64,000 nucleotides of DNA from CBFDBF01 sp050293315 (GTDB lineage: Bacteria; Pseudomonadota; Gammaproteobacteria; Chromatiales; Chromatiaceae): the NCBI GenBank assembly GCA_050293315.1, contig JBNKMS010000022.1, positions 62,001 to 126,000 on the forward strand, given 5' to 3'. Below the pieces are notes generated by a model. The model worked only from the letters and a program-made list of their open reading frames with translations, was not told where the DNA came from and did not search any database. The translations under genes were made by a program, and so were the position numbers. Below, piece by piece: positions 9,502 through 18,025 of this stretch. Numbering within the stretch: the stretch's first letter is position 1; each line of letters begins with the position of its first letter.

Positions 9502-10060
9502 TTATTGAAATCTAATACTAGGGGCAGATCTTCCTTGAGCTAGCAGCTTTTTTTTGTTCTGCTGCATCTGCTGAGATAATAATTTTGTATTTTCTAGGAT
9601 CTCTCTATATTCTGCATTTAGTGGATGCTGATAGTCACTCACGTTGATCTCTATAAACTCTTCATTTGTGTATGTCCCATGTCCGGTTATGGGTGACACA
9701 GTTAAGATATCACAACAGTATTGAGAACAGAGGTCAAGCATTTGTGGGATCTCTCTGTAATTCTCCTTCTGGGCCACAAACATAACGTGTATTACAGAAA
9801 TCTTTGAATTTATCCGAAGCTCTTTGGCAAATTCGAGTGCCTTTATAAGCTCATCCCAAGAGAGTCCGCGTCGCAATTTTTCCAGCGTATTAGGGGTTGC
9901 TCCATCAATGGAGATAAGCAGCTTGTCGATACACTCGGCTCCCGGCCCAATCTTTTGCCAGGTATTTTGTGACAGTAACTTGGCGTTCGTCATCAGGGTT
10001 ATTTTCAGGTTTGGGTACTTTGATGGCGTATTGGATTCATCAACATGACTTGGCTCGCAT
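9502..10060 (-). pseudogene. Radical SAM protein fragment
   Basis: The frame encodes the middle of a radical SAM enzyme: YPNLKITLMTNAKLL, then LLISIDGATPNTLEKLRRG and an alpha/beta continuation up to a stop at 9502. The essential N-terminal CxxxCxxC cluster motif is absent: the frame is open only back to a stop at 10075-10077, inside the end of the neighbouring WbsX-type gene. No SPASM cysteines follow at the C-terminal side. I therefore call a remnant truncated at both ends. In polysaccharide loci such enzymes are common, which fits the neighbours. Confidence 0.7.
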
Positions 10061-11209
10061 TTATTTTGGCCTGTTTACTACTTGCTTGATCGCCTCCAGG
10101 TATCGATAACCATATTTCTCATCGGGCTCAAGATATGTCCCTTCACTCCATTCATTCCAAGCGTTTATAAAAATAAAATTTTCTGGTAATGCGCGATCAG
10201 GCATTGTTTCAATCAGTCTCCCTAGGTGCATTTGGAAAGCATCAGGATTAGCGCCATGGAAAACCGTTGCCCGGCCTTTGTATCGCGGTGTATTGTCCCA
10301 ATCCATGAAAGCGCCAGGATAGGTATCCAATCCCTTTTCGGGTCGTATCCGGATTACATGCTCCCAGACGGTTTCGTAATCGTAAAAGGTAAGATCTTTC
10401 TTGAAAATTGCATGCAGCCTTCGGAGCATGTCTTTTATATGCTGTGGCAGACGTTGTGCCAACTGATATACAAAAGAGTGCTGTCTTAATTTCTGAGGGA
10501 AGTCAGGAGAATAAAATGCCTCGAACGGCTGAAATTGGAAGGCAGCATCAAAAGAGCGTATGCAGTCGCGGTTAGGAAATTCATACTGCTTCTGAGCCAT
10601 AATATATAACCCAGGCAAACCGGCCTTATGTGCAAGCTCACGCCAATAGTCGATCATCTGGTCAACTTGCTCTATGAGATGAGGGCGGTAAATAGCAAAG
10701 ATCGGTTTTTCGTCCACTTTGATGGACCTTGGATCAGACCAAACCTTAAAAAGATAGTCAAAATGTCTCTTCCAGCTCTCCTGCGTCGGCGGATGTGTTT
10801 GGTGAATCAAAACATGATGGTCGCTACCATCCCATCTGCGGGTCCAAGTTTCGTTCGCCCATGATAGGCAGAACGGAAAATCAATATCCTTATTCTCCAA
10901 CAATAGATTGGTTGGAGTTTCCAGCATCTGTTTGCCGTCGAACCAGTAGTGGTAATGGCAAAATCCATATATGCCATATTTGCGCGCAAGATCTATCTGC
11001 CATTTTACCGTTTCAAGCTTAGATTGGTCGTAATAATATGAGTTTAGAGGCACCCTTGGTTGATAATGGCTACTAAATTGTGGCTTAGATGCTCGCACAT
11101 GATCCCAGTCTGTAAACCCTTTGCCCCACCATTCGCAATTTTCTGGTATGGAGTGGAATTGCGGAAAATACATTGCAATCAACTTCACATTTTTATTTCT
11201 TATCATCAA
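10061..11209 (-). CDS. WbsX-type glycosyltransferase / GH99-like family protein
   Basis: A 382-aa protein that begins KLIAMYFPQFHSIPEN and continues WWGKGFTDWDHV, FCHYHYWFDGKQML, FPFCLSWANETWTRRWDG and, near the end, FIFINAWNEWSEGTYLEPD. This series is diagnostic for the WbsX family found in O-antigen and exopolysaccharide clusters; WbsX was annotated as a glycosyltransferase but the fold resembles family 99 glycoside hydrolases, so transferase versus hydrolase is open. Cytosolic, no signal peptide or helix seen. An AAAGGT lies upstream of the ATG at 11209. Its 3' end borders the radical SAM remnant, a likely rearrangement point. The 224 bases between it and the next gene upstream hold no gene. 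Confidence 0.85.
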   Translation of the reverse strand: MMIRNKNVKLIAMYFPQFHSIPENCEWWGKGFTDWDHVRASKPQFSSHYQPRVPLNSYYYDQSKLETVKWQIDLARKYGIYGFCHYHYWFDGKQMLETPTNLLLENKDIDFPFCLSWANETWTRRWDGSDHHVLIHQTHPPTQESWKRHFDYLFKVWSDPRSIKVDEKPIFAIYRPHLIEQVDQMIDYWRELAHKAGLPGLYIMAQKQYEFPNRDCIRSFDAAFQFQPFEAFYSPDFPQKLRQHSFVYQLAQRLPQHIKDMLRRLHAIFKKDLTFYDYETVWEHVIRIRPEKGLDTYPGAFMDWDNTPRYKGRATVFHGANPDAFQMHLGRLIETMPDRALPENFIFINAWNEWSEGTYLEPDEKYGYRYLEAIKQVVNRPK

Positions 11210-11433
11210 ACACTTTTACCTTTATCGCTATTTTCATATATCCTGAATACGCTCATTTTTTGCCTGATTAACTTGCTTTACTTGGCCTCCGTATTGTTTC
11301 CAGTAAATAGGTGTCGTCTTGATGGAGTAAAGCGTACCTATTATGAAGTGATAATATGCTTTGTTGGGGGCTGTCAGCGCAATAAGTTTTGCAGGCAGGA
11401 ATTGTATTGGTGCAGATATACGCAGTCATGTAT

Positions 11434-12501
11434 TTATCTTCGTATTTTGTTGCGCATGATCCGGAATGGCTTCGTAAAGCGCCAGGATTTTGATTGGCGC
11501 ATATCTTCAATTTTATGTATCAAATTTTCGTTCTCTATCTTGTAAGACTCATATTCACGCTTATAAGTCTCATACCCACGCTTATATGACTCAAATCCTT
11601 GCTGGTATTGGGCTAGTAATTCATCAGACTTGACTTTTTCATCGGCCAAATCGATAAGTATATGAGGAAATAGATCGATAGTATCTGGTATGGTCAGAAT
11701 GTTGTATATCTCACTGCATGGCAAAGAGATCTTGTCCTTCTGTTGCATCGTCTCCCTGTCTAATACGATGATAGTTGCAGTATCGACGCCACGCTTGTGG
11801 GGGGATTCGTTTCTAGTCAGGCTGATTCCTACATATATATTTTCACCGCTGATCTCCAAACCTCTGGTGTAACCTGGTACGTCAATTTGCTGCAGTAGCT
11901 CACTCCCGTGATAAACTCTGACTTGTCGTTCCTCGGAGTTACAAATGTAAAGCAGGTCGTCCATTACTGTCAGCGAGTGCGGCTGTGAAAGCCCATCTAT
12001 GAAGGTTTCACCAGTTTGAATATCGATAACCTCGCCGCGCTCAATAGATCCTTTCTTGTATTCACGTTGATACTGAAAGCGACCGAAGACCGAGGCTAAG
12101 AGCCGGTCTTCATATAGAGTAATGCTATTGAGATGGAGCGCATCATTTTCTCCAGGCAAGCGCCATGCATCCAGTTGCTCATAGTTTTCATTCAGCAAGA
12201 GTACACTGTTGGTTTCTGTTGCCACTACATAAGTCTTGCCTTGCCAAAAGAAAACATCATGAAAATCAAGACGACTATCTCCTAGTCCGATCTCTTTCGT
12301 CCAGCCATCTTTGATAACACGTATCGACTTTCCGTCATTATCCTGATAGGCAATGACCAGTGTATTGCCACTAACCGACATGCCCGTTGTCGCACGATTC
12401 GAAAGGCGCACGCAGGTCTCGCCGTTCACCATGAACAGGCCACCATCTACATTAGGGCAGGATATTAGTAATATGTCATTAATCACTTCTTGTGCATCCA
12501 C
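11434..12501 (-). CDS. DUF4915 / TIGR03032-like propeller protein with coiled-coil tail
   Basis: Residues 1-270 look like the DUF4915 (TIGR03032) propeller: DILLISCPNVDGGLF, RLDFHDVFFWQGKTYVVAT, LPGENDALHLNSI, SQPHSLTVMDDLLYICNSEERQV and VPGYTRGLEISGENIYVG. The C-terminal 85 residues are a helical tail in which a seven-residue unit (YKRGYET, YKREYES, YKIENEN) is repeated, ending SKSWRFTKPFRIMRN, a terminal peptide often seen on surface-glycan glycosyltransferases. This suggests the protein is part of a glycan assembly locus; its biochemical activity is unknown. The start appears to be GTG at 12501, seven bases after the stop of the sulfotransferase upstream. No good ribosome site is visible. 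Confidence 0.65.
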   Translation of the reverse strand: MDAQEVINDILLISCPNVDGGLFMVNGETCVRLSNRATTGMSVSGNTLVIAYQDNDGKSIRVIKDGWTKEIGLGDSRLDFHDVFFWQGKTYVVATETNSVLLLNENYEQLDAWRLPGENDALHLNSITLYEDRLLASVFGRFQYQREYKKGSIERGEVIDIQTGETFIDGLSQPHSLTVMDDLLYICNSEERQVRVYHGSELLQQIDVPGYTRGLEISGENIYVGISLTRNESPHKRGVDTATIIVLDRETMQQKDKISLPCSEIYNILTIPDTIDLFPHILIDLADEKVKSDELLAQYQQGFESYKRGYETYKREYESYKIENENLIHKIEDMRQSKSWRFTKPFRIMRNKIRR

Positions 12502-12508
12502 AAATGTT

Positions 12509-13228
12509 CTAATTGCAGCTATTCCTCAAATTCCATGCGATATCATATAGTTTTCTATCTAATTGGGTTATCTCTTCGATCATGCTTAAGAGGCTCGCAG
12601 AGATATCACTGGCAGTTATTCTGTCCTCTGTTACATTCACTTTCTCCGGTAAGTCTTGGCTCGTGATCTCTAGTCCACGCATGATTATTTTGACATCCTT
12701 ATCAAAAGTCTCAGTAAATCCTACATGAGAAAACTCTTCCAGATGAGAGGTCGCTAATTCTAGCATCTCTTCATCCGTCATATCATCTGTTGAAGTCGAT
12801 CCAGGGCCCGTGGCTATACGCCATACTTGATTATTCCAAATTCTTTTTTTTACCAGATCATCATCAACTGCCGCACGAATAAAATCTTCCAGGTCAAGAT
12901 TTCTTGCGACTCGATATATCGGCCGCTCTTCAGGATTCATTCCACGGCAGAAATAATAGAATGATAACACCCGTTCTATTGGGTCTCGCAGAAAAGTGAA
13001 AGTATATCTGTCCTGCATCAGCGTCCTGGCGAAGTCATAGCCAAAGTGGCCCGAGACAAAAGCGGTATTGGAGAATTCATGTGGATCCCTGCCTTCAAAA
13101 TCTCCATGGCTAGACACATCAGAATTGCCGTAATGTCGCGCAGCCATATGTACAATCGACGTGCCAGCAGTTTTCTGTATATGCAGAAACAGTGCCGGAA
13201 TTTTATTTTCAGCCGGCATGGCGCTCAA
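12509..13228 (-). CDS. Sulfotransferase family protein (second of a tandem pair)
   Basis: Cytosolic sulfotransferase-2-like enzyme that would move sulfate from PAPS to a carbohydrate. The 5'-phosphosulfate loop is FLHIQKTAGTSIV near residues 14-26 and the 3'-phosphate motif is FLRDPIERVLSFYYF near 79-93. At 239 aa it is a compact member. It overlaps the upstream paralogue by four bases: a TTG at 13228 lies at good distance from GGGGA, while an ATG at 13219 is the alternative start. About half of the residues align with the neighbouring copy, so they arose by tandem duplication. Sulfation of an exopolysaccharide is the likely role, from context. Confidence 0.8.
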   Translation of the reverse strand: MSAMPAENKIPALFLHIQKTAGTSIVHMAARHYGNSDVSSHGDFEGRDPHEFSNTAFVSGHFGYDFARTLMQDRYTFTFLRDPIERVLSFYYFCRGMNPEERPIYRVARNLDLEDFIRAAVDDDLVKKRIWNNQVWRIATGPGSTSTDDMTDEEMLELATSHLEEFSHVGFTETFDKDVKIIMRGLEITSQDLPEKVNVTEDRITASDISASLLSMIEEITQLDRKLYDIAWNLRNSCN

Positions 13229-13977
13229 TTACTATGTTCCCCGGATATTGAAATCCTCTGTTCTTTGGCATAGTCGTAGAGCTGTCTATCTAGTTCAGTC
13301 AACTCAACCAATAGCGATCTTTCATCATCGTTGAGATCGTTAAATTTCGGCCTTGAAACACTATTTGATTTTACGGTTCTCATGGGCAGAGTTATACCCA
13401 AAGCATTGGCAATTATTGACATGTCTTCATCAAAACTTTCTGTAAAGCCAACGTGTGAAAATTCGTCAAGATGTACCTTTGCCAAGTCGAGTAATTCGTT
13501 TGGAGAGAACCCGTCTATCCCTTTTTGTGAAAGATTGCCCCATCCGCACGCGAGTTGCCATACCTGGTTATTCCAGATTCGCGATCTAACAAGCTTGTCA
13601 GCCAAGCCCATTCTAAGAAAGTCTGCCAGCTTGTGTTTATGTGCAATCCGGTACATAGGAAAGGTATCTGGATCGTTGGCACGAAAGAAGTAGTATAGAG
13701 ATAATATCCGTTCAACAGGATCGCGCAGAAACGTAAAGCAATAACGTTCTGGCATCAGAGATTTAGCATAATCATAACCAAAATGTCCGGAAACAAATTG
13801 CATGTGAGCTAACTCTTTTGGCTTCTTGCTGGTAAAATCCCCATGGCTTATGCAATTTCTCTTGCCGTAATGTGCTGTAGTTATCTCGACAATGGAAGTC
13901 CCAGCTGTCTTCTGGATATGCTGAAACAGGGCAGGCACGATCTTGCGGTCTTGTCTGAAATTTAATATTTTAAACAT
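13225..13977 (-). CDS. Sulfotransferase family protein (first of a tandem pair)
   Basis: Paralogue of the following gene, 250 aa, with the same PAPS motifs: FQHIQKTAGTSIVEI (about residues 18-32) and FTFLRDPVERILSLYYFF (about 82-98), the shared block SGHFGYD, and the C-terminal VGFTESFDEDM. It is the first gene of the minus-strand polysaccharide block (13977 back to 9502); about 590 bases without a gene precede it. The two copies may act on different sugars or positions. No regulatory site is evident. Confidence 0.8.
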   Translation of the reverse strand: MFKILNFRQDRKIVPALFQHIQKTAGTSIVEITTAHYGKRNCISHGDFTSKKPKELAHMQFVSGHFGYDYAKSLMPERYCFTFLRDPVERILSLYYFFRANDPDTFPMYRIAHKHKLADFLRMGLADKLVRSRIWNNQVWQLACGWGNLSQKGIDGFSPNELLDLAKVHLDEFSHVGFTESFDEDMSIIANALGITLPMRTVKSNSVSRPKFNDLNDDERSLLVELTELDRQLYDYAKEQRISISGEHSN

Positions 13978-14580
13978 TTATATGCTGACGCTTCTCGTTT
14001 CGGATTTTAGGGTGTATTTCGATCTGTTTGAACTGTTTGCTGCAGCATTAAAGGTAGTAGATTCACTTCGAAACTCACCATCGCTAACCCCTAGAGCTTA
14101 GTCTATCAGCAGCGCGTTAACCGATCCCACCATTGGTTGGGTTCAGAAAAAGATCGTATTTTAAGGATGTCTGGACTGCATTAATATCATAAACATCCCT
14201 GAAACAAAAACCAATGACATCAGATAGTTGCTGTTTACTACCTCAATGTCTAAAAAAATAGCGTACTGGCGGGTATCGGGGGTGATATGGTGGCGTATAT
14301 GCACTCATTGTTCGGTATTGAAAACAATTGCATTACAGGGTTTATCGGGTCTCCATCTGCGAATGAGTTTTACAAAGAATAGATACTCTGTATAAACATA
14401 CTCTAATATACATTGCCTGTTTGACTACGGCCCAATACCTATCATCCTGATGTTTGACCTGGTAACCAGTGTAAAATATCAAATAATCCAGGTCGATATA
14501 CAGTTTTGGCTAATAATTATAAGCAATTGCACTTTGCCCCAAATAGATAGGGCGGTTATGATGCATTGCTAAAAGTGCAC
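13978..14580. other. Gene-free stretch between divergent genes
   Basis: About 600 AT-rich bases between the sulfotransferase pair (minus) and the next plus-strand gene. I see no open frame with coding features, no tRNA fold and no strong repeat. It must contain the divergent promoters, but I cannot pick them with confidence. Confidence 0.6.
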
Positions 14581-15102
14581 ATGGAAAAAACAATGAGAAT
14601 TGCATTCGTCTGTCTGTTCATAATCTCTTCCGCCTACGCAGATGATGTGCCCTATCATTTCTTTAAACCTAACGCAGAGTTATTAATAAACAGCCTCAAT
14701 GCAGCAGAATTGGAGGCTGATCCAAAGGCTAGGACGATTTTGCGAACAGGCAGAGAGATGACGCTAGATGAACAGGTGGTAATTATAGGAGGGTGTTGGG
14801 ATTATATCGATGCGGTTTATACCAGGGCCGGTTTTACCAGAGATCGAAGAAGAGTTGTTTTTAAGGGAACTAAAGAAAATGGCCCGTATGCCGATGAAGA
14901 CGAGCTGAGGCCTGGGGATTGGGTCTATCATATTAATCACTCTTATAATGATATCGAGCACAGTGGGATTTTTATCAAATGGCTTGATAAGGAGAGTGCT
15001 ATCGGGCTGCTTCTGAGTTACCGAGGGGAAAGAAGCAATAAGCCGGCTCGTTATAGAGGTTATGATCTCTCAAACGTCTATACAATAACCAGGGCGAAAT
15101 AG
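14581..15102 (+). CDS. Small secreted protein, possibly NlpC/P60-like fold
   Basis: A 173-aa protein with a 20-residue signal peptide (to SAYA). The mature part has a Cys-containing helix GGCWDYIDAVYTRAGF (about 60-75), then an acidic loop and LRPGDWVYHINHSYNDIEHSGIFIKWL (about 110-137) and a C-terminal YRGYDLSNVYTITR. A helix-borne Cys followed by a G-DW-hydrophobic strand and a His-S-G strand is the order of the NlpC/P60-CHAP papain-like fold, so a periplasmic peptidase or amidase is possible. I do not recognise a named family. Starts at 14566 and 14593 are alternatives; 14581 gives the most normal signal peptide. Confidence 0.55.
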   Translation: MEKTMRIAFVCLFIISSAYADDVPYHFFKPNAELLINSLNAAELEADPKARTILRTGREMTLDEQVVIIGGCWDYIDAVYTRAGFTRDRRRVVFKGTKENGPYADEDELRPGDWVYHINHSYNDIEHSGIFIKWLDKESAIGLLLSYRGERSNKPARYRGYDLSNVYTITRAK

Positions 15103-15201
15103 TTTTATTGTCTAATTCATGTGTTGTTTTAATGTTGCATAGCATTTGGGCGAATAGCCTGAAGGTTCTTACTCTAACCCTGTATACCGGAGAAGTGTAT
15201 T

Positions 15202-15804
15202 ATGAGTAGTGGTGTAAAGCTGATTGGTCTTATTATAGTTGGTGTTGCGATATTCTATGTACTAAACAGCGGCGGGACACCAACTCCTGCTGGCGCGAAT
15301 ACCATACCTGTAGATGCGGATGTAGGGTATGTTCTGGGTAGTGACGATAAAGGCGAGGCCATTGCGGCAGCAGATGGTGTATTGGAAAGTTTAGTACCAA
15401 TGACCGCGTTTGCGGTAAGCGGGCGTGTATACAAGTTAGAGAAAGACAATCAGGACGGTTTTAGTCATAGTGTAACGCTTGTATTTGGGAAGCTGGCATC
15501 GCCTGATGTTTTTCAATATCTTGTTGATGACGGCGCCATGAATAAACAGTTTGATGATGGGTTCGTTTTGCATGACCAGTATTTCAGGTCACACGTTGCC
15601 GCATTCTACATTCATTCTGCTACAGATAACCTGGAAAAGGCTATAAATGCATTGCAGGTAGGTGATCCTGTACGTTTGAAAGGTGATATCGTTTATCTGC
15701 AAACTAAAAACGGGCTGGTAAAGACAAGCCTGGATCCTGCAGAGTTTAAATGTAAATACATATATTTAACGGAAATGGCAACAGTAGAATCAGTCTACTA
15801 CTAA
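15202..15804 (+). CDS. Membrane-anchored periplasmic protein, function unknown
   Basis: A 200-aa protein with one N-terminal helix (residues 5-22) and a Thr/Pro/Gly/Ala linker, then a soluble domain. The middle contains a beta-rich region (VSGRVYKLEKDNQDGFSHS to VTLVFGKL) and later GDPVRLKGDIVYLQ, reminiscent of an OB-like barrel in which a lipid-facing or nucleotide-like ligand would bind, but I recognise no family. GGAG at 15191-15194 precedes the ATG. The cytochrome gene starts 100 bases downstream, so co-expression is possible. Confidence 0.6.
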   Translation: MSSGVKLIGLIIVGVAIFYVLNSGGTPTPAGANTIPVDADVGYVLGSDDKGEAIAAADGVLESLVPMTAFAVSGRVYKLEKDNQDGFSHSVTLVFGKLASPDVFQYLVDDGAMNKQFDDGFVLHDQYFRSHVAAFYIHSATDNLEKAINALQVGDPVRLKGDIVYLQTKNGLVKTSLDPAEFKCKYIYLTEMATVESVYY

Positions 15805-15903
15805 CTGCTAAATACAAGGTCCCTATAGGACGTAGTGCAGTCGCTAAGGATTTGATGGATCAGTGTATGAGTTGCTTGTTCGGTAACAGCAGGAGGAGGC
15901 GAG

Positions 15904-16287
15904 ATGGCTAGTATGGACATAAAGGGATACGTCAGGATATCTGTCGTGACGGCGATGGTTATATTCGCAATTGGTGCGAATGCAGCACAGTCGGGAGGGC
16001 CTATGCCGGAGGTTGCGCGTAAGGCGGCATGTGCCACTTGCCATAAGATAGAGAAGAAATTGATCGGCCCCGCCTTTGTTTGGGTGGCGTATAAGTATAA
16101 GGATGACAAGGAGGCCGGCAAGCAGGCGATCATTAATCAGATCATTAATGGCGGTCAAGGCAAATGGACCAGGTATACTGGAGGTGCGATCATGCCCTCG
16201 TATGGCTCAACAACTACTGAGAAGCAGCGTGATGAGTTGGCGGATTTTATCCTTGGTCTTGAGCCTGTCGCACCGCCTGAGCAGTAA
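15904..16287 (+). CDS. Small periplasmic class I c-type cytochrome
   Basis: A 127-aa cytochrome c. After a signal peptide (to about residue 28, GANA) comes the single haem-binding motif CATCH at residues 43-47; the axial methionine is probably Met97 in GGAIMPSYG. IGPAF and the closing DELADFILGL helix are usual for c551/c5-like proteins. GGAGGAGG stands just before the ATG. It is followed 48 bases later by a cytochrome b561 gene, so the two may form a short electron route between the quinone pool and a periplasmic partner (inference). Confidence 0.9.
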   Translation: MASMDIKGYVRISVVTAMVIFAIGANAAQSGGPMPEVARKAACATCHKIEKKLIGPAFVWVAYKYKDDKEAGKQAIINQIINGGQGKWTRYTGGAIMPSYGSTTTEKQRDELADFILGLEPVAPPEQ

Positions 16288-16335
16288 ACGCACCATGTCA
16301 AATCGAGGGGCGGTTGGCCTGACGCAATAATTAAA

Positions 16336-16893
16336 ATGATTCGTAATAGTTCAACCGAGTATGGTGCCTTCAGCAAAGTCATGCATTGGCTGATGGCTGG
16401 GATCATTTTGCCACTGATAATGGTCGGTATTTATATGGCCGACCTCCCCATGGTGACCGACGCAGAAAAGCAGTTTGCTTTGATGCTTTATGGAGCACAT
16501 AAATCATTTGGTGTGGTTATGCTGTTACTGGTTGCTATACGCCTGGTATGGATGACACTTAACTCCACCCCGCCACTCCCTGCAGTCTTTGATGAGATAG
16601 AACGGAAGCTGGTTGAAGGTCTGAAAAGACTGCTTTATCTGATGATGATCATAATGCCGGTCAGCGGATATCTGATGTCCAGTGCCCATGGCCATCCGAT
16701 CGAGCTTTTCGGGCTGTTTAAATTGCCTGCATTAATCGGTAAAAACGAATCTGTCTTTGGGTTTCTTCATGGGATGCACATGATTATCGGGTGGCTAATG
16801 CTTATGGCCGTGATGGCGCACGTAGCCGGGGCGTTGAAACACCGTTTCCTGGAGACAGTCAGCGGGAAAGATATTTTGCAACGGATGTTATAA
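16336..16893 (+). CDS. Cytochrome b561 (CybB family)
   Basis: Four-helix inner-membrane di-haem protein of 185 aa. Likely haem ligands are His17 (VMHWLMAG), His55 (GAHKSFG), His148 in HGMHMIIGW and His162 (MAHVAG). The opening YGAFSKVMHW and the helix-2 region AHKSFGVVMLLLVAIRLVW are typical of bacterial B561. CybB-type proteins oxidise quinol; some pass electrons to superoxide or to c-type cytochromes. Downstream of a cytochrome c gene on the same strand. The next gene converges 8 bases away. Confidence 0.88.
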   Translation: MIRNSSTEYGAFSKVMHWLMAGIILPLIMVGIYMADLPMVTDAEKQFALMLYGAHKSFGVVMLLLVAIRLVWMTLNSTPPLPAVFDEIERKLVEGLKRLLYLMMIIMPVSGYLMSSAHGHPIELFGLFKLPALIGKNESVFGFLHGMHMIIGWLMLMAVMAHVAGALKHRFLETVSGKDILQRML

Positions 16894-16900
16894 ACTGTAT

Positions 16901-17083
16901 CTATTTGCTGGGAGACCCATTGCTACGCCTGATAAACGGCAACACTGCAAACAAAATTCCGACTGCAAAGAGCGGCACACCAATAAATCCACTGATGCCG
17001 GCGCCAACCATGCTGCTCGAAAACATAACAAACAGACCAGCTGCTATTAGAGTAACGGCGATGATTTGACTAATGGTCTTCAT
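16901..17083 (-). CDS. Small two-helix membrane protein
   Basis: Sixty residues, almost all in two hydrophobic helices (about 5-27 and 32-51) split by a GISGF turn, with a basic tail RRSNGSPSK. AGGAA lies at a suitable distance before the ATG at 17083. The length and convergent position right after the b561 stop are reasonable for a real gene; chance is not excluded. Confidence 0.5.
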   Translation of the reverse strand: MKTISQIIAVTLIAAGLFVMFSSSMVGAGISGFIGVPLFAVGILFAVLPFIRRSNGSPSK

Positions 17084-17449
17084 GATGAAACATTCCTAAG
17101 GTTGCTGCACGGCAATTAGAAATTACACTACCAGGCGGCCCAAGCATATGACAATACGCAATACAAAACCGCACCCAATAGCATATTGCGTGACCATGCC
17201 TATTGTTGGCCTGGTCCTGCGGGCGTAGAACGAGACCGCCAAAGCGACCGAGGCCACGAATAGTATGGAGATTTGCCGCGAAGATCCGAGTCCATTTTAT
17301 CTTTGCACGGAACCGTTGGCCCGTAATTATGATGGCCATGTTTATTTAGCGTTTTCATATGGGATTGTGATTGGGGCATGGATATACATGTTGTAATATG
17401 GTAATAAACTCTTTGAGCAAATAAATCCATCCGCACAGGGAGGTGATTT
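17084..17449. other. Gene-free stretch
   Basis: About 365 bases between the small membrane gene and the next secreted protein. Frames on the minus strand cross it, but none has a good start; one (17123-17300) is hydrophobic without a start codon and may be a decayed membrane-protein gene. Confidence 0.4.
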
Positions 17450-17935
17450 GTGAAAAAAGCAATATTTTTCATCCTTCTTCTGGCCGTAGGCAGCTATGGC
17501 TACAGTGCTATAAAAAATAATCCATCCGAAATTACAGATCCTGTGTATGTTGAGTCTCGAGTCATATTGAATATACCTGAACTGTCTCGTGAATTAGAGT
17601 ATGTCCTCGTCGGGCAGATGGCGTCGGAGGAGGATTGCCAGACAAGGTCGGTTCGTTACCTGAATAATCTATTTGAAAAATGCACAGCCTGTAAGATCAA
17701 GATATTGAAATGTGATCCTAACCTGGAGAACCGTTATCTGCGCCTATTTGCCGGGCACCGAACCCATACCACATATCTAAGTTTTGACAGAGGGAATCGT
17801 TTTGAGCGTAACGGACGCATGGTGATTTGGGGGATGACTGTTGAGGAGGCGAGTATGGCATGTCAGCAGATTAAGGAGATAATCAAAGAGAAATATACTG
17901 GCAGTATCCAGTGCGTGGCAGGGCGAGAGTCTTAG
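17450..17935 (+). CDS. Small secreted cysteine-containing protein, unknown
   Basis: A 161-aa protein with an N-terminal hydrophobic helix (residues 4-18) that is a signal peptide or anchor. Mature part has six cysteines, among them CTACK and KCDPN, suggesting disulfides in the periplasm. No family recognised. The start is GTG at 17450, fixed by a near-perfect ribosome site AGGGAGGTGA at 17437-17446. Alone, plus strand. Confidence 0.65.
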   Translation: MKKAIFFILLLAVGSYGYSAIKNNPSEITDPVYVESRVILNIPELSRELEYVLVGQMASEEDCQTRSVRYLNNLFEKCTACKIKILKCDPNLENRYLRLFAGHRTHTTYLSFDRGNRFERNGRMVIWGMTVEEASMACQQIKEIIKEKYTGSIQCVAGRES

Positions 17936-18025
17936 GGCTTGCTATTCCGTTATTACATTATTCAGAGATTATGGGATCAAGTGATCATCGTAGCTAAAAT
18001 AAATGCGTTCCTTTTTAGATTTTAG

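Noticed and set aside
17123..17300. A hydrophobic minus-strand frame (ILFVASVALAVSFYA)
   Set aside because: No start codon at a sensible place, no ribosome site, upstream stop close by; could be a decayed gene but support is too thin.
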